DNA from: Sphingomonas sp. JUb134
GTDB lineage: Bacteria > Pseudomonadota > Alphaproteobacteria > Sphingomonadales > Sphingomonadaceae
DNA length: 64,000 nt
Reading direction: 5' to 3'
Assembly: GCF_004341505.2 (NCBI RefSeq)
Contig: NZ_SLYP02000002.1
Span: 186,001 to 250,000 of the forward strand
Shown here: positions 33,816-42,247 of the stretch, one piece after another
Numbering within the stretch: position 1 is the first letter of the stretch
Layout of the letters: every line of letters begins with the position of its first letter
The notes under the pieces: generated by a model
The model's input: the letters and a program-made list of their open reading frames with translations, nothing else
The model's database searches: none
What the model was told of the DNA's origin: nothing
Position numbers and translations under genes: made by a program

Positions 33816-35876
33816 ATGAGCCGCAATCTGAACCGGCGCGACGTGATGCGCGGAACCGCCATGCTCGGCGGCACGCTGGCCATGTCGGCCTACCTGCCAG
33901 CTTGGGCGCAACCCGTGTCGCGCGGCATCGCCAAGCCGCTGCCGATCGTATCGGGTACGGAAATCGCCCTGACGATCGACCGGATGAAGCTGGTCATGGA
34001 CGGAATTACAACGCCCGCGATCGGGGTGAACGGCACGGTCCCGGCGCCACTCGTCCGCCTCAAGGAGGGCCAGAAGGTCCGGCTCGCGGTGACCAACAAT
34101 CTTGACGAGGATAGCTCGATCCACTGGCACGGCCTCATTCTGCCGTTCCAAATGGACGGCGTGCCGGGCATCAGTTTCCCCGGCATCAAGGCACGTTCGA
34201 CTTTCGTGTACGAATTTCCAGTCGTGCAGTCAGGCACCTACTGGTACCACAGCCACTCGGGCGAGCAGGAGCAGGGCGGGCTCTACGGCCCCATCGTCAT
34301 CGATCCCGCGGGACCCGACCCGATCGCATTCGACCGCGAGCATGTGATCGTGCTCTCCGATCACAGCCAGATGACCGGTGAGGAGATCTTCCGCAAGCTC
34401 AAGCAGATGGGCGGTGCCTATTTCAACTATCAGCGCCCGACGCTGAGTGGACTGCTCGCCGGACGGGAAATGCCCCTCAAGGATCGCCTGAAGTGGGGGC
34501 AGATGCGGATGGACCCGGCGGACATCGCGGACGTCACGGGTTCGACCTACACCTTCCTGGTCAATGGCTTTGGGCCTTACGACAATTGGACGGGTCTCTT
34601 CCGGCCGGGGGAGCGCGTCCGGCTACGCATCGTCAACGCCGCGGCGCAGACCAACTTCAACGTCCGCATCCCTGACCTGCCAATGACAGTGGTGCAGGCC
34701 GACGGCCAGAACGTCCGGCCCGTCGAAGTGGACGAGTTCCAGATCGGGGTCGCGGAGACGTTCGACGTGATCGTGACGCCCGGCGACCGCGCCTACAGCT
34801 TCGTGTCCGAAGCGATCGACCGTTCCGGCATGGGGCGCGCCACCCTGGCACCGCGCGAGGGCATGATCGCCCCAGTCCCGCCGCTTCGCCCGCGCACGCT
34901 CCTGACCATGACCGACATGGGCATGGATATGGGAGGCATGAAGGGGATGGAGGGAATGTCGGGGATGTCCGACGAGAACCCGGTGGCGAAGCGCGGCCTC
35001 GACCCCACGGTCCAGCAGAACGCATCGCGTAACCTGTGGAAGCTAACCGGCTGGAAGGGACCGACTGACCACGGGGCGGTCGCGGTTGCGTCCGGGATGG
35101 CCGGCATGGCCGGCATGGATCATGGCCAAATGAACTCCGGCGCGATGGCGGGAATGGACCACAGCCAAATGGGTGCCAGCGCGTCGGGCATAACCCCAAG
35201 CCAGACGGGCAGCGGCGGCATGGCGGGGATGGACCACGGCGCCATGCAAGGCGGTGCAGGGCAGGCCGGTGGGATGGCCGGAATGGATCACGGCTCCGGG
35301 GGCATGGACATGAACATGCGCAACCCGAAGAACGCGCCCGGCGTCAAGATGGGGCCGGGGGTGCAGACCATCTCGCCGATGCCGAAGGACCGCACGGCCG
35401 AGCCGCCGCAGGGGCTGGAGGACGTCGATCATCGCGTGCTCACCTATCGCGACCTTGTCGCGCTGGATCGCAACCCGGACGCTCGTGCCCCGGCGCGCCA
35501 GTTGGAGATCCACCTGACGGGCAATATGGAGCGCTATATGTGGGGCTTTGACGGCCAGAAGCTCAGCGACCCCGCCGACCCCATCCCGTTCCGCAAGGAC
35601 GAACGCGCGCGCGTCACCCTGATCAATGACACGATGATGCCGCACCCAATCCACTTGCACGGGCACTTCTTTGAACTGGTGACCGGGCATGGCGACTTGG
35701 CGCCTCGCAAGCACACGGTGAATGTAGCGCCTGGCGGCAAGATGACGTTCGACGTGACGACCGATGCGGTCGGCGACTGGGCGTTCCACTGCCACAATCT
35801 CTATCACATGACCGCAGGGATGATGCGTGTCGTGACCGTTCGCCCGATGGGCGAGGAGAATCGCGATGCAGCTTAA
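33816..35876 (+). CDS. copA: Copper resistance multicopper oxidase CopA (copy 2, Met-rich)
   Basis: This 686-residue CopA is read from the ATG at 33816; one at 33798 is possible. The Tat signal is NLNRRDVMRGTAMLGG. Copper motifs are HWHG (103-106), YHSHSG (about 144-149), HPIHLHG and HCHNLYH (658-664), with the type-1 set Cys659, His664 and Met669. It is about 120 residues longer than copy 1 because of two Met/His-rich inserts: MGMDMGGMKGMEGMSGM near 368-384, and four MDHG/MDHS repeats between 428 and 502. Such inserts bind many Cu(I) ions. It overlaps copB by 11 bp. A candidate ECF promoter lies just upstream. Confidence 0.95.
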   Translation: MSRNLNRRDVMRGTAMLGGTLAMSAYLPAWAQPVSRGIAKPLPIVSGTEIALTIDRMKLVMDGITTPAIGVNGTVPAPLVRLKEGQKVRLAVTNNLDEDSSIHWHGLILPFQMDGVPGISFPGIKARSTFVYEFPVVQSGTYWYHSHSGEQEQGGLYGPIVIDPAGPDPIAFDREHVIVLSDHSQMTGEEIFRKLKQMGGAYFNYQRPTLSGLLAGREMPLKDRLKWGQMRMDPADIADVTGSTYTFLVNGFGPYDNWTGLFRPGERVRLRIVNAAAQTNFNVRIPDLPMTVVQADGQNVRPVEVDEFQIGVAETFDVIVTPGDRAYSFVSEAIDRSGMGRATLAPREGMIAPVPPLRPRTLLTMTDMGMDMGGMKGMEGMSGMSDENPVAKRGLDPTVQQNASRNLWKLTGWKGPTDHGAVAVASGMAGMAGMDHGQMNSGAMAGMDHSQMGASASGITPSQTGSGGMAGMDHGAMQGGAGQAGGMAGMDHGSGGMDMNMRNPKNAPGVKMGPGVQTISPMPKDRTAEPPQGLEDVDHRVLTYRDLVALDRNPDARAPARQLEIHLTGNMERYMWGFDGQKLSDPADPIPFRKDERARVTLINDTMMPHPIHLHGHFFELVTGHGDLAPRKHTVNVAPGGKMTFDVTTDAVGDWAFHCHNLYHMTAGMMRVVTVRPMGEENRDAA

Positions 35877-37143
35877 GCTCCTCCTGATCGCGAGCGGCGC
35901 AGCGCTCGGCCTGGCAACCCCGGCGGCCGCGCAGATGGACCATTCCAATATGCCCGGCATGAAGATGCCGCCGCCAAAGACGCCAGCGGTGAAAAAGCCT
36001 GCCGCTAAGAAGCCAGCAGCGACCAAGCCCGCCGCGCGCAAGAAGTCCGTGAAGCCCGCCGCCAAGTCGACACCGCGCGCGAAGGCGGGATCGGGGGCCA
36101 AGCCCGCCGCAAGTCGGTCCGCCAAGCCGCCGGCCCCTGGAGCGGTCGTTGCCGATCCTCACGCCGGTCATGACATGACGGCCATGCCGGGCATGACTAC
36201 GCCTGGAGCCAACCCCAATCCTGGTGCCGGGCACGACATGTCGGCGATGCCAGATACCTCCGGCGGTGCCGCCCCCGGCCAGCCAGGTGCCATGCAGGGC
36301 ATGGACCATGGTTCGGGCGCTATGCAAGGCATGGCAGGTCACGACATGGGAAGCATGCCTCCTTCGGCGACCGGCACGACAATGGTCGGGACCAACCTGC
36401 CGGCCGGCAACGCTCCGCCGCCGCCCATCCCGATGGATCGGGCCGCAGACCAAGTCTACTCTGCCCCCGCCATGGCGCATTCGCAGCAGCATCTGCAGTC
36501 GATGCACGGCGGCCAGAATTTCTCGCAGGTCATATTTAACCTGGCCGAATACCAGGTCCGCGACGGTCGCGACGCCTATCGATGGGATGGCGGTGCCTGG
36601 TACGGTGGCGACATCAATCGCCTGGTTCTTAAAACCGAAGGCGAAGGGAACTTTGGGAGAAGCCTGGAAAGGGCGGAGCTGCAGGCGCTCTATGCACGGG
36701 CGATCGGACCCTTCACCGACTTCCAGGCCGGGATTCGTTACGACTTCAAGCCCAACCCCTCCCGTGTCTACGCTACGGTTGGGTTCGAGAGCCTGGCCCC
36801 AGGCTTTTTCGATGTGGAGGGCGCACTGTTCTTGTCTAGCAAGGGTGACGTGCTCGGCCGCGTTGAAGGGTATTACGATCAGCGTATCACCCAGCGCCTG
36901 ATCCTCCAGCCTCGTCTCGAAGCGGAATTTGCGGCGCAAGACGTTCCGGAAGACCGGATCGGCTCGGGCTTGTCGGACCTCGAGCTTGGCTTGCGGCTGC
37001 GCTACGAGGTGAAGCGCGAGTTTGCCCCTTATATCGGTGTTTCATACGAGCGCAGAGTGGGCCGCTCTGCTCGTTTTGCACGCGAGGACGGCGAGGATGC
37101 GTCATCGACCAGCCTTGTTCTGGGCATTCGCACATGGTTTTGA
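35866..37143 (+). CDS. copB: Copper resistance outer-membrane protein CopB (copy 2)
   Basis: This 425-residue CopB overlaps copA by 11 bp. The signal peptide (KLLLIASGAALGLATPAAA) is followed by a long disordered region: a Lys/Pro/Ala tract (AAKKPAATKPAARKK), then Met/His repeats (HAGHDMTAMPGM, GMDHGSGAMQGMAGHDMG). The barrel domain begins near residue 215 (NFSQVIFNLAEYQVRDGRDAY) with WDGGAWYGGDINRLVLKTEGEG and ends SLVLGIRTWF. The pre-barrel region is about twice that of copy 1. It probably captures copper before export or storage at the outer membrane. Confidence 0.94.
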   Translation: MQLKLLLIASGAALGLATPAAAQMDHSNMPGMKMPPPKTPAVKKPAAKKPAATKPAARKKSVKPAAKSTPRAKAGSGAKPAASRSAKPPAPGAVVADPHAGHDMTAMPGMTTPGANPNPGAGHDMSAMPDTSGGAAPGQPGAMQGMDHGSGAMQGMAGHDMGSMPPSATGTTMVGTNLPAGNAPPPPIPMDRAADQVYSAPAMAHSQQHLQSMHGGQNFSQVIFNLAEYQVRDGRDAYRWDGGAWYGGDINRLVLKTEGEGNFGRSLERAELQALYARAIGPFTDFQAGIRYDFKPNPSRVYATVGFESLAPGFFDVEGALFLSSKGDVLGRVEGYYDQRITQRLILQPRLEAEFAAQDVPEDRIGSGLSDLELGLRLRYEVKREFAPYIGVSYERRVGRSARFAREDGEDASSTSLVLGIRTWF

Positions 37144-37167
37144 GGCCGATTGGGCTTTGTTGCGTTG
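37142..37167 (+). promoter_or_regulatory. Weak ECF-like promoter before the DUF305 gene
   Basis: GAGGCC (37142-37147) and GCGTTG (37162-37167) keep the 14-base spacing of the three perfect sites but differ in two bases in each box. It lies 24 bp before the DUF305 start. It may be an internal promoter or chance. Confidence 0.35.
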
Positions 37168-37191
37168 ACTAAGTCCAAGAAGGAGCAGGCA

Positions 37192-37575
37192 ATGTTTAAG
37201 ACACTTACAGCTCTGGCTCTGGCGGCGATGGCAGCGAGCCCGGCTTTGGCTCAGCAGCAGATGCAAGGCATGGACCACTCGAAAATGCAGGGCATGAACC
37301 ACGACAACATGCCTGGCATGAACACGCCCTTCATGCCCGCCGAGATGGCGATGCACGAGAAGATGATGAGGGCCAAAGGCGCCAATGCAAATGAGACGTG
37401 GGCCCGCAAGATGATCGAGCATCACCGCGGTGCGATTGCCATGTCGCAGATCGTTCTCCGCGAGGCGCCCGATGCGAAGACCCGGCAAATGGCTCAGAAG
37501 TCTATTGCCGAGCAAAACAAGAGCATCGGTGAACTCCAGGCGATGCTCCGGTCGATGAGCAAGCGACCTCAGTGA
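37192..37575 (+). CDS. DUF305 secreted Met/His-rich protein (CopM-like)
   Basis: This 127-residue secreted protein starts at the ATG at 37192, with AAGGAG upstream. The signal peptide (FKTLTALALAAMAASPALA) precedes a Met/His stretch (MQGMDHSKMQGMNHDNMPGM) and one DUF305 helical domain (WARKMIEHHRGAIAMSQIVL, with the hallmark MIEHHRGAI). DUF305 proteins such as CopM bind copper in the periplasm or outside the cell. It lies 48 bp after copB on the same strand and is followed by a hairpin. The domain is a single copy; some relatives have two. Confidence 0.9.
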   Translation: MFKTLTALALAAMAASPALAQQQMQGMDHSKMQGMNHDNMPGMNTPFMPAEMAMHEKMMRAKGANANETWARKMIEHHRGAIAMSQIVLREAPDAKTRQMAQKSIAEQNKSIGELQAMLRSMSKRPQ

Positions 37576-37586
37576 TAATCTTCGTT

Positions 37587-37613
37587 CCTCCCGCCCCACG
37601 AGGGGGCGGGAGG
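37587..37613 (+). terminator. 11-bp-stem hairpin between DUF305 and DUF411 genes
   Basis: CCTCCCGCCCC (37587-37597) pairs perfectly with GGGGCGGGAGG (37603-37613) around a 5-base loop. There is no U tract. It ends about 20 bp before the DUF411 gene start, so it may be a terminator, an RNA-stability element or an attenuator lowering expression of the next gene. Confidence 0.6.
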
Positions 37614-37633
37614 AATGACCAAGGAGTTTTTCC

Positions 37634-38083
37634 ATGAAGACAGCTTTACGATCCGCGCTTACTGCCGCAGCCTTGTTGGTTCCGGTTGCCGTCAGCGCGG
37701 CCACTCCGATCGTTATGCACCGCGATCCCGGCTGCGGCTGTTGCGCCAAGTGGGCAGCGCAGGTGCAGCGGCAGCTCGGGCGCCAGGTGCGCGTCGTCGA
37801 TGATTCCAATCGCCCGGCGCTGCAGAAGCGCGCGGGGGTCCCTGCGGACGTCTCGTCCTGCCACACAGCAATCGCCGATGGCATGGCTTTCGAGGGCCAC
37901 GTGCCGATTGCCGATATGAAGCGGGCTCTCGCGACCCGGCCCAAGGGTGTGCGAGGCCTCGCGGTCGGCGGTATGCCGCTCGGCTCGCCGGGAATGGAAG
38001 TGCCGGGCGTCAAGACGCAGGCCTATGACGTGGTCGCCTTCGGTCCCGGCGGGCGCCGCCTGTTCGCGCGCCACGGCAGCTGA
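37634..38083 (+). CDS. DUF411 (CopG-like) periplasmic copper protein, copy 2
   Basis: This 149-residue secreted protein has AAGGAG upstream of its ATG. The signal peptide (KTALRSALTAAALLVPVAVSA) is followed by the DUF411 domain with HRDPGCGCCAKW, VSSCHTAIADGMAFEGHVP and the GLAVGGMPLGSPGME segment. It has the same Cys pattern as copy 1 (27459) and clearly belongs to the same family. It lies in the same-strand copper cluster after DUF305 and a hairpin. The role is copper binding or redox handling in the periplasm. Confidence 0.88.
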   Translation: MKTALRSALTAAALLVPVAVSAATPIVMHRDPGCGCCAKWAAQVQRQLGRQVRVVDDSNRPALQKRAGVPADVSSCHTAIADGMAFEGHVPIADMKRALATRPKGVRGLAVGGMPLGSPGMEVPGVKTQAYDVVAFGPGGRRLFARHGS

Positions 38084-38241
38084 TCGGCGGTTTTTTCAGG
38101 CTAGCGGCGCAGGACCCGGCCGCCGCAGCCGGCGTAGCTCCACGGTCCAGTTCGTCTGAAAGAGCAGGCGAAGAGTTCACAAAAGGATTCGGACGGGTGA
38201 GGAAAACGGGAATCGATGAACACGGATCAAGGGGTCGGGTG

Positions 38242-38967
38242 ATGGGCGGTAAACGAGGCGGGACCTTCGCTTTGCTCCTTGCGGTTGCAATGTCAGTAAG
38301 CACGTCGGCATCGGCTCATGAAGATCACGATGCGCTCGGGGCCGGTCCCGGGCCGGCCGCTAACAGCGCAGGCGAGACTCAGAAAAAGGATGGAGCAGAC
38401 GCTGGCGACGGTCACATGGGGATGGGCTCTATGTCGACCGTGGACATGAACATGGCCGGCCGCGACATCGCCGGCGATGACATGGACATGGGCGGCATGC
38501 ACGAGGAGACCGCTAACAAGAACAAGAGTTTCGGCGAACGTCTTGTGAGTTGGCTGGGTCGGCTGCACACCATGGTCATTCATTTTCCCATCGCACTGTT
38601 CATCGGTGCGTTCGGGGTGGAGCTGTTCGGGTTGTGGCGCCGCAACCGGGACTATCAGCATGTCGCACATATAATGTTGGTCGTCGGAGCGCTGGGAGCA
38701 ATCGCGGCGGCGTTCCTGGGCTGGTTCGCAGGCGGGTTCTACCTGACCGACCGCAACCCGATCCTGATGACGCATCGCTGGCTCGGAACGTTGATCGCGG
38801 TCTTCGGCGTTGCGCTGGCTTGGATGGCAGCGCGCCACCGTAAGGGTCCCGAGCGGTCGCGGACGTTGTACTGGGTGTTGCTTGGCCTGATGACGCTGGC
38901 GATCTCCATCCAGGGGTTCCTTGGCGGAACCTTCATGCATGGCGGAATAAACCACTTGGCGTTCTGA
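38242..38967 (+). CDS. DUF2231 membrane protein with His/Met-rich N-terminus
   Basis: This protein has 241 residues from the ATG at 38242; a GTG at 38197 is an alternative. A signal peptide (GGTFALLLAVAMSVSTSASA) is followed by a His/Asp/Met-rich periplasmic part (HEDHDALG, HMGMGSMSTVDMNMAG, DMDMGGMHEE). Four transmembrane helices of the DUF2231 type come next (LHTMVIHFPIALFIGAFGVEL, then HIMLVVGALGAIAAAFLGWFAGG, and two more). It ends GGTFMHGGINHLAF. The family is often found with copper and haem-related genes but has no proven function. A scar of a second copy survives at 49196. Confidence 0.8.
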   Translation: MGGKRGGTFALLLAVAMSVSTSASAHEDHDALGAGPGPAANSAGETQKKDGADAGDGHMGMGSMSTVDMNMAGRDIAGDDMDMGGMHEETANKNKSFGERLVSWLGRLHTMVIHFPIALFIGAFGVELFGLWRRNRDYQHVAHIMLVVGALGAIAAAFLGWFAGGFYLTDRNPILMTHRWLGTLIAVFGVALAWMAARHRKGPERSRTLYWVLLGLMTLAISIQGFLGGTFMHGGINHLAF

Positions 38968-39054
38968 CCCAGTCCGGCTGTGTGCGTGAAGCGGTCGTTT
39001 CCTGAACAGGGACCGTCGAGGACGCGTCTCCGCCAAGGACGCGTCCTCGGCTGA

Positions 39055-39459
39055 TCAGCGGATCGACTGAACCGCTTCGTTGCAAGCCTGTTCGCAGCGG
39101 CGACAGTGTTCAGCGCAGATGCGGCAATGCTCGTGCATGCTCGCATGCTTCTCGCACTCCTCCGCACACAGCCCGCAGGCGATGGCGCAGGCTTGAAGAG
39201 CCGCGACCAGCGCCTGCTCGTTGCTGCCGGTGCGGCGGGTGCCGAGCGAGCCTGCCGCCAAGCAGATGTCGGCGCAGTCGAGGTTCAGACGAATGCACTG
39301 GCGAAGCTGCGCGACCATCTCTTCCGCCAGACAGGCATCAGCGCACGACGTGCAGGTTTGAGCACATGAGTAGCACTCCTCGAGACAGCGGATCAGTGCA
39401 TCGTTCGTGCTTCCTTTCACGTCCGGATGCGTCGCGATCATCTCTTTCATGTGGTGCAT
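39055..39459 (-). CDS. csp3: Cytosolic four-helix-bundle copper storage protein (Csp)
   Basis: This 134-residue protein is read from the minus-strand ATG at 39457-39459 with GGAGAG upstream. It has no signal peptide, so it should be cytosolic like Csp3. It contains 18 Cys, spaced every three to four residues along four helices: CLEECYSCAQTCTSCADAC, CIRLNLDCADIC, CAIACGLCAEEC and CRICAEHCRRCEQAC. In Csp proteins these residues line the bundle and store many Cu(I) ions. The gene is on the strand opposite to the cop genes, next to a MerR-family stump that may once have controlled it. Confidence 0.92.
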   Translation of the reverse strand: MHHMKEMIATHPDVKGSTNDALIRCLEECYSCAQTCTSCADACLAEEMVAQLRQCIRLNLDCADICLAAGSLGTRRTGSNEQALVAALQACAIACGLCAEECEKHASMHEHCRICAEHCRRCEQACNEAVQSIR

Positions 39460-39538
39460 CGTTCTCTCCTGTTCAGGCAGTGGTCTCACCACCTGTCGAA
39501 GCAAGAGGTTACAAACCTGAATGTTCCGGCCTTTGCGT

Positions 39539-39656
39539 TGGACCGTGCGGCCGCTTTGGCGTGTCGAGTAACCTCTGGCGCTGGTGGTAGCGCACCGTCT
39601 CGACGCCCATGCCGCCTGCGTGAGCGAGCCCGGGATCGTAGTGCGGGAATTTGAAC
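39539..39656 (-). pseudogene. MerR-family regulator, N-terminal stump
   Basis: On the minus strand about 39 codons match the start of a MerR-type regulator: FKFPHYDPGLAHAGGMGVETVRYHQRQRL, then LDTPKRPHG. This is the winged helix-turn-helix with the first wing. The frame carries on for only about ten unrelated residues and no effector domain follows. It sits between the copper-storage gene and the reductase gene, both on the same strand, so it may be what is left of their local regulator. The remaining sequence around it (39460-39742) holds nothing else I recognise. Confidence 0.6.
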
Positions 39657-39742
39657 GGAGAAGGGCCGTGTCGCCGATCGTCGTGTGGGTACGAATCAGC
39701 GCTGGGTGGCGGCTTTACTCGTTGCACTGCCAATAGCTCGCG

Positions 39743-40741
39743 CTAGGTCGGCAGTACGCCCCGAGCGGGACACAGCCCGGCCATGGCGGATGCCAATCCG
39801 CTGTCGCTGTCGCGCAACAGGTTATGGATTGCGGTCGCAGCGATCGCTGCTTGTCCGGTCGCGACGCTGATCTGATCGAGCCCTTCCACAACGTCGCCAA
39901 CCGCGTAGAGGCCAGCAACAGAGGATTGTTGGTGGGCGTTGGTCAGCACGCAACCTGATTCGCTGAGCTTCGCGCCCAGCGAAGTGGCAAGCCGCGTTCG
40001 AGGCGACGAGCCGAGCGCAGGGTAAAGCGTGTCGAATTGTAGCCCCAGGCCGTTGGCCAACCGCACCTCGACACACTCGCCCAGACGCAGCTGCTCGACA
40101 GGCGAAGGCGCGACATCGATGCCCTGCTGGTTCAGCTTGGCAAATTCCATTGGAGCGAGGTCGAGCGACCGTTCGGCGAGAAGCGTGACCTTGGCGCCAT
40201 AAGCGCGCAGAAATTCGGCTTCTTCAGCGCCATGGCCGTCGCAGCCGAGCACCGCCACGTTCATCCGCCGAGCCTCATAACCATCGCAAATCGGGCAGTA
40301 GCGAATAAGACCACGCGCGACGCCGATGTCATGCATCGCATCGGGCATCTCTGGACGTCGATTGACGACCCCGGTCGCGAGGACCACGGTCCGCGCGTAC
40401 ATGACGTTCAGTCCGCAGCTTGCCGAGAAATGGTCGCCTGATGCGACAATCGCGTCGATCTCACCGCTCTGGATCGTACCGCCATATTCGTGCAGCTGAG
40501 CTTGCAGGCGCGCAAGAAACGTGACGCCGGAAATGCCGCCGGGAAATCCTGGAAGGTTGTGCGAGCGCGGGATGGAGGCGGCGCGCCCTGCCGCCGTGTC
40601 GAAGACGACGCAGCTCCTGAGAAACCGGGACAGATAGATCGCGGTCGTGAGGCCTGCGGGACCGCCGCCCACAATCAGACAGTCGATGACCTCCTCGGGA
40701 TCGCCAGTCCAGCCTTGATTGGTCAACCGCAACCTCATCAT
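39743..40741 (-). CDS. Thioredoxin-reductase-like FAD/NAD(P) oxidoreductase
   Basis: The protein has 332 residues from the ATG at 40739-40741. The FAD-binding DCLIVGGGPAGLTTAIYLSRF is at the N-terminus, a second dinucleotide site (VAVLGCDGHGAEEAEFLRAYG) is in the middle, and GLYAVGDVVEGLDQISVATGQAAIAA marks the C-terminal FAD contact. The redox pair is CPICDGYE, typical of thioredoxin-reductase-like proteins that are not housekeeping TrxB. The partner is unknown. It shares the divergent space with copC, so copper-linked thiol repair is plausible but inferred. Confidence 0.85.
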   Translation of the reverse strand: MMRLRLTNQGWTGDPEEVIDCLIVGGGPAGLTTAIYLSRFLRSCVVFDTAAGRAASIPRSHNLPGFPGGISGVTFLARLQAQLHEYGGTIQSGEIDAIVASGDHFSASCGLNVMYARTVVLATGVVNRRPEMPDAMHDIGVARGLIRYCPICDGYEARRMNVAVLGCDGHGAEEAEFLRAYGAKVTLLAERSLDLAPMEFAKLNQQGIDVAPSPVEQLRLGECVEVRLANGLGLQFDTLYPALGSSPRTRLATSLGAKLSESGCVLTNAHQQSSVAGLYAVGDVVEGLDQISVATGQAAIAATAIHNLLRDSDSGLASAMAGLCPARGVLPT

Positions 40742-40886
40742 TACCCCGCGCAAGCGCCCGTCAGGCCCGCGGCGACAGCTCGTCCGGACGGGAAGGCGCA
40801 GTGAAAAGCGCTCTGTACTCCCTTCTGAATACGCGCCTCCCCCGCTAACCCCTCATCGAGAGGCGCGGCGGCACGAAAAAGATCGT

Positions 40887-40912
40887 GAGGGGTGAAACGT
40901 CCGGCTGCGTAA
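40887..40912 (+). promoter_or_regulatory. Candidate ECF promoter of copCD, GAGGGG-N14-GCGTAA
   Basis: GAGGGG (40887-40892) and GCGTAA (40907-40912), 14 bases apart, lie 35 bp before the copC start. This is the third perfect occurrence of the pair after cnrY and copA. Confidence 0.7.
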
Positions 40913-40947
40913 TACAAGTGAACCCAATGGAAATGGAGATTGCCCAG

Positions 40948-41316
40948 ATGCGTCGCTTGTTCATCACGACTGCCGCCGCCGCCTTGTTCTTCGCAGGCGG
41001 CGTCGCAAACGCGCACCCGAAGCTGGTATCCGCCAGCCCCGCCGCCAACGCGGCGGTTGCGACCCCGGAGAAGATCAGCCTCCAGTTCAGCGAGAAACTC
41101 GTGCCTGCTTTCTCCAAGGCCGAACTGATCATGGCCGCGATGCCTGGCATGGCGGCCATGAAGATGCCGAGCAGCGCCGCGGTCGGCTCCGACGGGCGTA
41201 CGCTCACGATCATCCCGAAGCAGCGTCTCCCGCGTGGGCGTTACAACGTCGACTGGCAGGTCGTTTCCGGCGACACGCACAAAATCACTGGCAGCTACAC
41301 CTTCACGGTGAAGTGA
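40948..41316 (+). CDS. copC: Periplasmic copper chaperone CopC
   Basis: This 122-residue protein is read from the ATG at 40948 with GGAGAT upstream. The signal peptide (RRLFITTAAAALFFAGGVANA) would leave His as the first mature residue (HPKLVSASP), the copper-binding N-terminus of CopC proteins. The rest is the cupredoxin-like CopC domain, with a short Met segment (MAAMPGMAAMKMP) and the C-terminal LPRGRYNVDWQVVSGDTHKITGSYTF (His near the end is also a ligand). CopC carries Cu in the periplasm and works with CopD, whose gene follows after 4 bp. Confidence 0.93.
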   Translation: MRRLFITTAAAALFFAGGVANAHPKLVSASPAANAAVATPEKISLQFSEKLVPAFSKAELIMAAMPGMAAMKMPSSAAVGSDGRTLTIIPKQRLPRGRYNVDWQVVSGDTHKITGSYTFTVK

Positions 41317-41320
41317 GCGG

Positions 41321-42247
41321 ATGATTGACTGGCCGACCGTCGCCATCCGCTTGGCGTTATACCTCGTCCTGGCGGTGCTGTTCGGCCTGTCGGCGTTCAG
41401 CCTCTATGGCCTTCGGCTCGGCGAGCGCGAGGATGCAATCGCTCTGCGGCCTTGGCTTTCGGGAAGTGCTGTGCTCGGGTTGCTGCTCTCAGCCGCTGGC
41501 CTGATCCTCATGGCCTCGTCGATGGCCGGATCTCCATTCTGGCCGGTCGACGAGGCCGCGGTGGCTGCCTTGCTCGGAGGGCCACCGGTTGGCTCCGCCT
41601 GGAAGGTGCGCATGGTAGCGCTGGTCATTGCCGGGGGCGCGGTCCTACTGGCGCGAGGCAGAGCATCATGGCTGGCGATGGCCATGATTGCCGCCGCTAC
41701 GGCGTTGGCGACACTCGCGTGGAACGGGCACGGTGCCATGGACGAGGGAAGCACCGGATGGCTTCACCTGGGCGCGGACATTCTCCATCTCCTCGCAGGC
41801 GGTATATGGGTTGGCGCACTGTTCGGATTGCTTCTCCTGATGATGCGCCGCGCCGAGGCGATCGATGCCGCGCACCTTCAGCTTACCCATCGGGCGCTGC
41901 ACGGCTTCGGGGCGGTGGGCACGCTCGTGGTTGCCATTTTAGTGATCACCGGCTTGATCAACAGCTGGCTGCTCGTGGGCCCAGCCAATTTCACGGCCTT
42001 GGGCACGACGCTCTACGGCTTGCTGCTGCTCGCCAAGCTGGTCTTGTTCGCAGCGATGCTGGGACTCGCGTCGCTTAATCGGTTCCGCCTCACGCCGGCC
42101 TTCGAACGCTCGATTGCCATGAACGATCATGACGGAGCGCTTATGACGCTGCGGGTCAGCCTGGCGGTCGAGACAACCTGCGTGATTGGTATCTTGGCGC
42201 TCGTAGCATGGCTCGGCACCCTCGCACCGCCCGCATCGGGCATGTAG
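41321..42247 (+). CDS. copD: Copper uptake/resistance membrane protein CopD
   Basis: This 308-residue inner-membrane protein begins 4 bp after copC. About eight transmembrane helices are visible. Conserved features of CopD are present: WNGHGAMDEGSTGWLHLGADILHLLAGGIWVGAL with its His residues near residues 128-165, the LMMRRAEAID loop, and LVVAILVITGLINSW. CopD is thought to move copper across the inner membrane together with CopC. No ribosome site is needed given the coupling with copC. The length is normal. Confidence 0.93.
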   Translation: MIDWPTVAIRLALYLVLAVLFGLSAFSLYGLRLGEREDAIALRPWLSGSAVLGLLLSAAGLILMASSMAGSPFWPVDEAAVAALLGGPPVGSAWKVRMVALVIAGGAVLLARGRASWLAMAMIAAATALATLAWNGHGAMDEGSTGWLHLGADILHLLAGGIWVGALFGLLLLMMRRAEAIDAAHLQLTHRALHGFGAVGTLVVAILVITGLINSWLLVGPANFTALGTTLYGLLLLAKLVLFAAMLGLASLNRFRLTPAFERSIAMNDHDGALMTLRVSLAVETTCVIGILALVAWLGTLAPPASGM

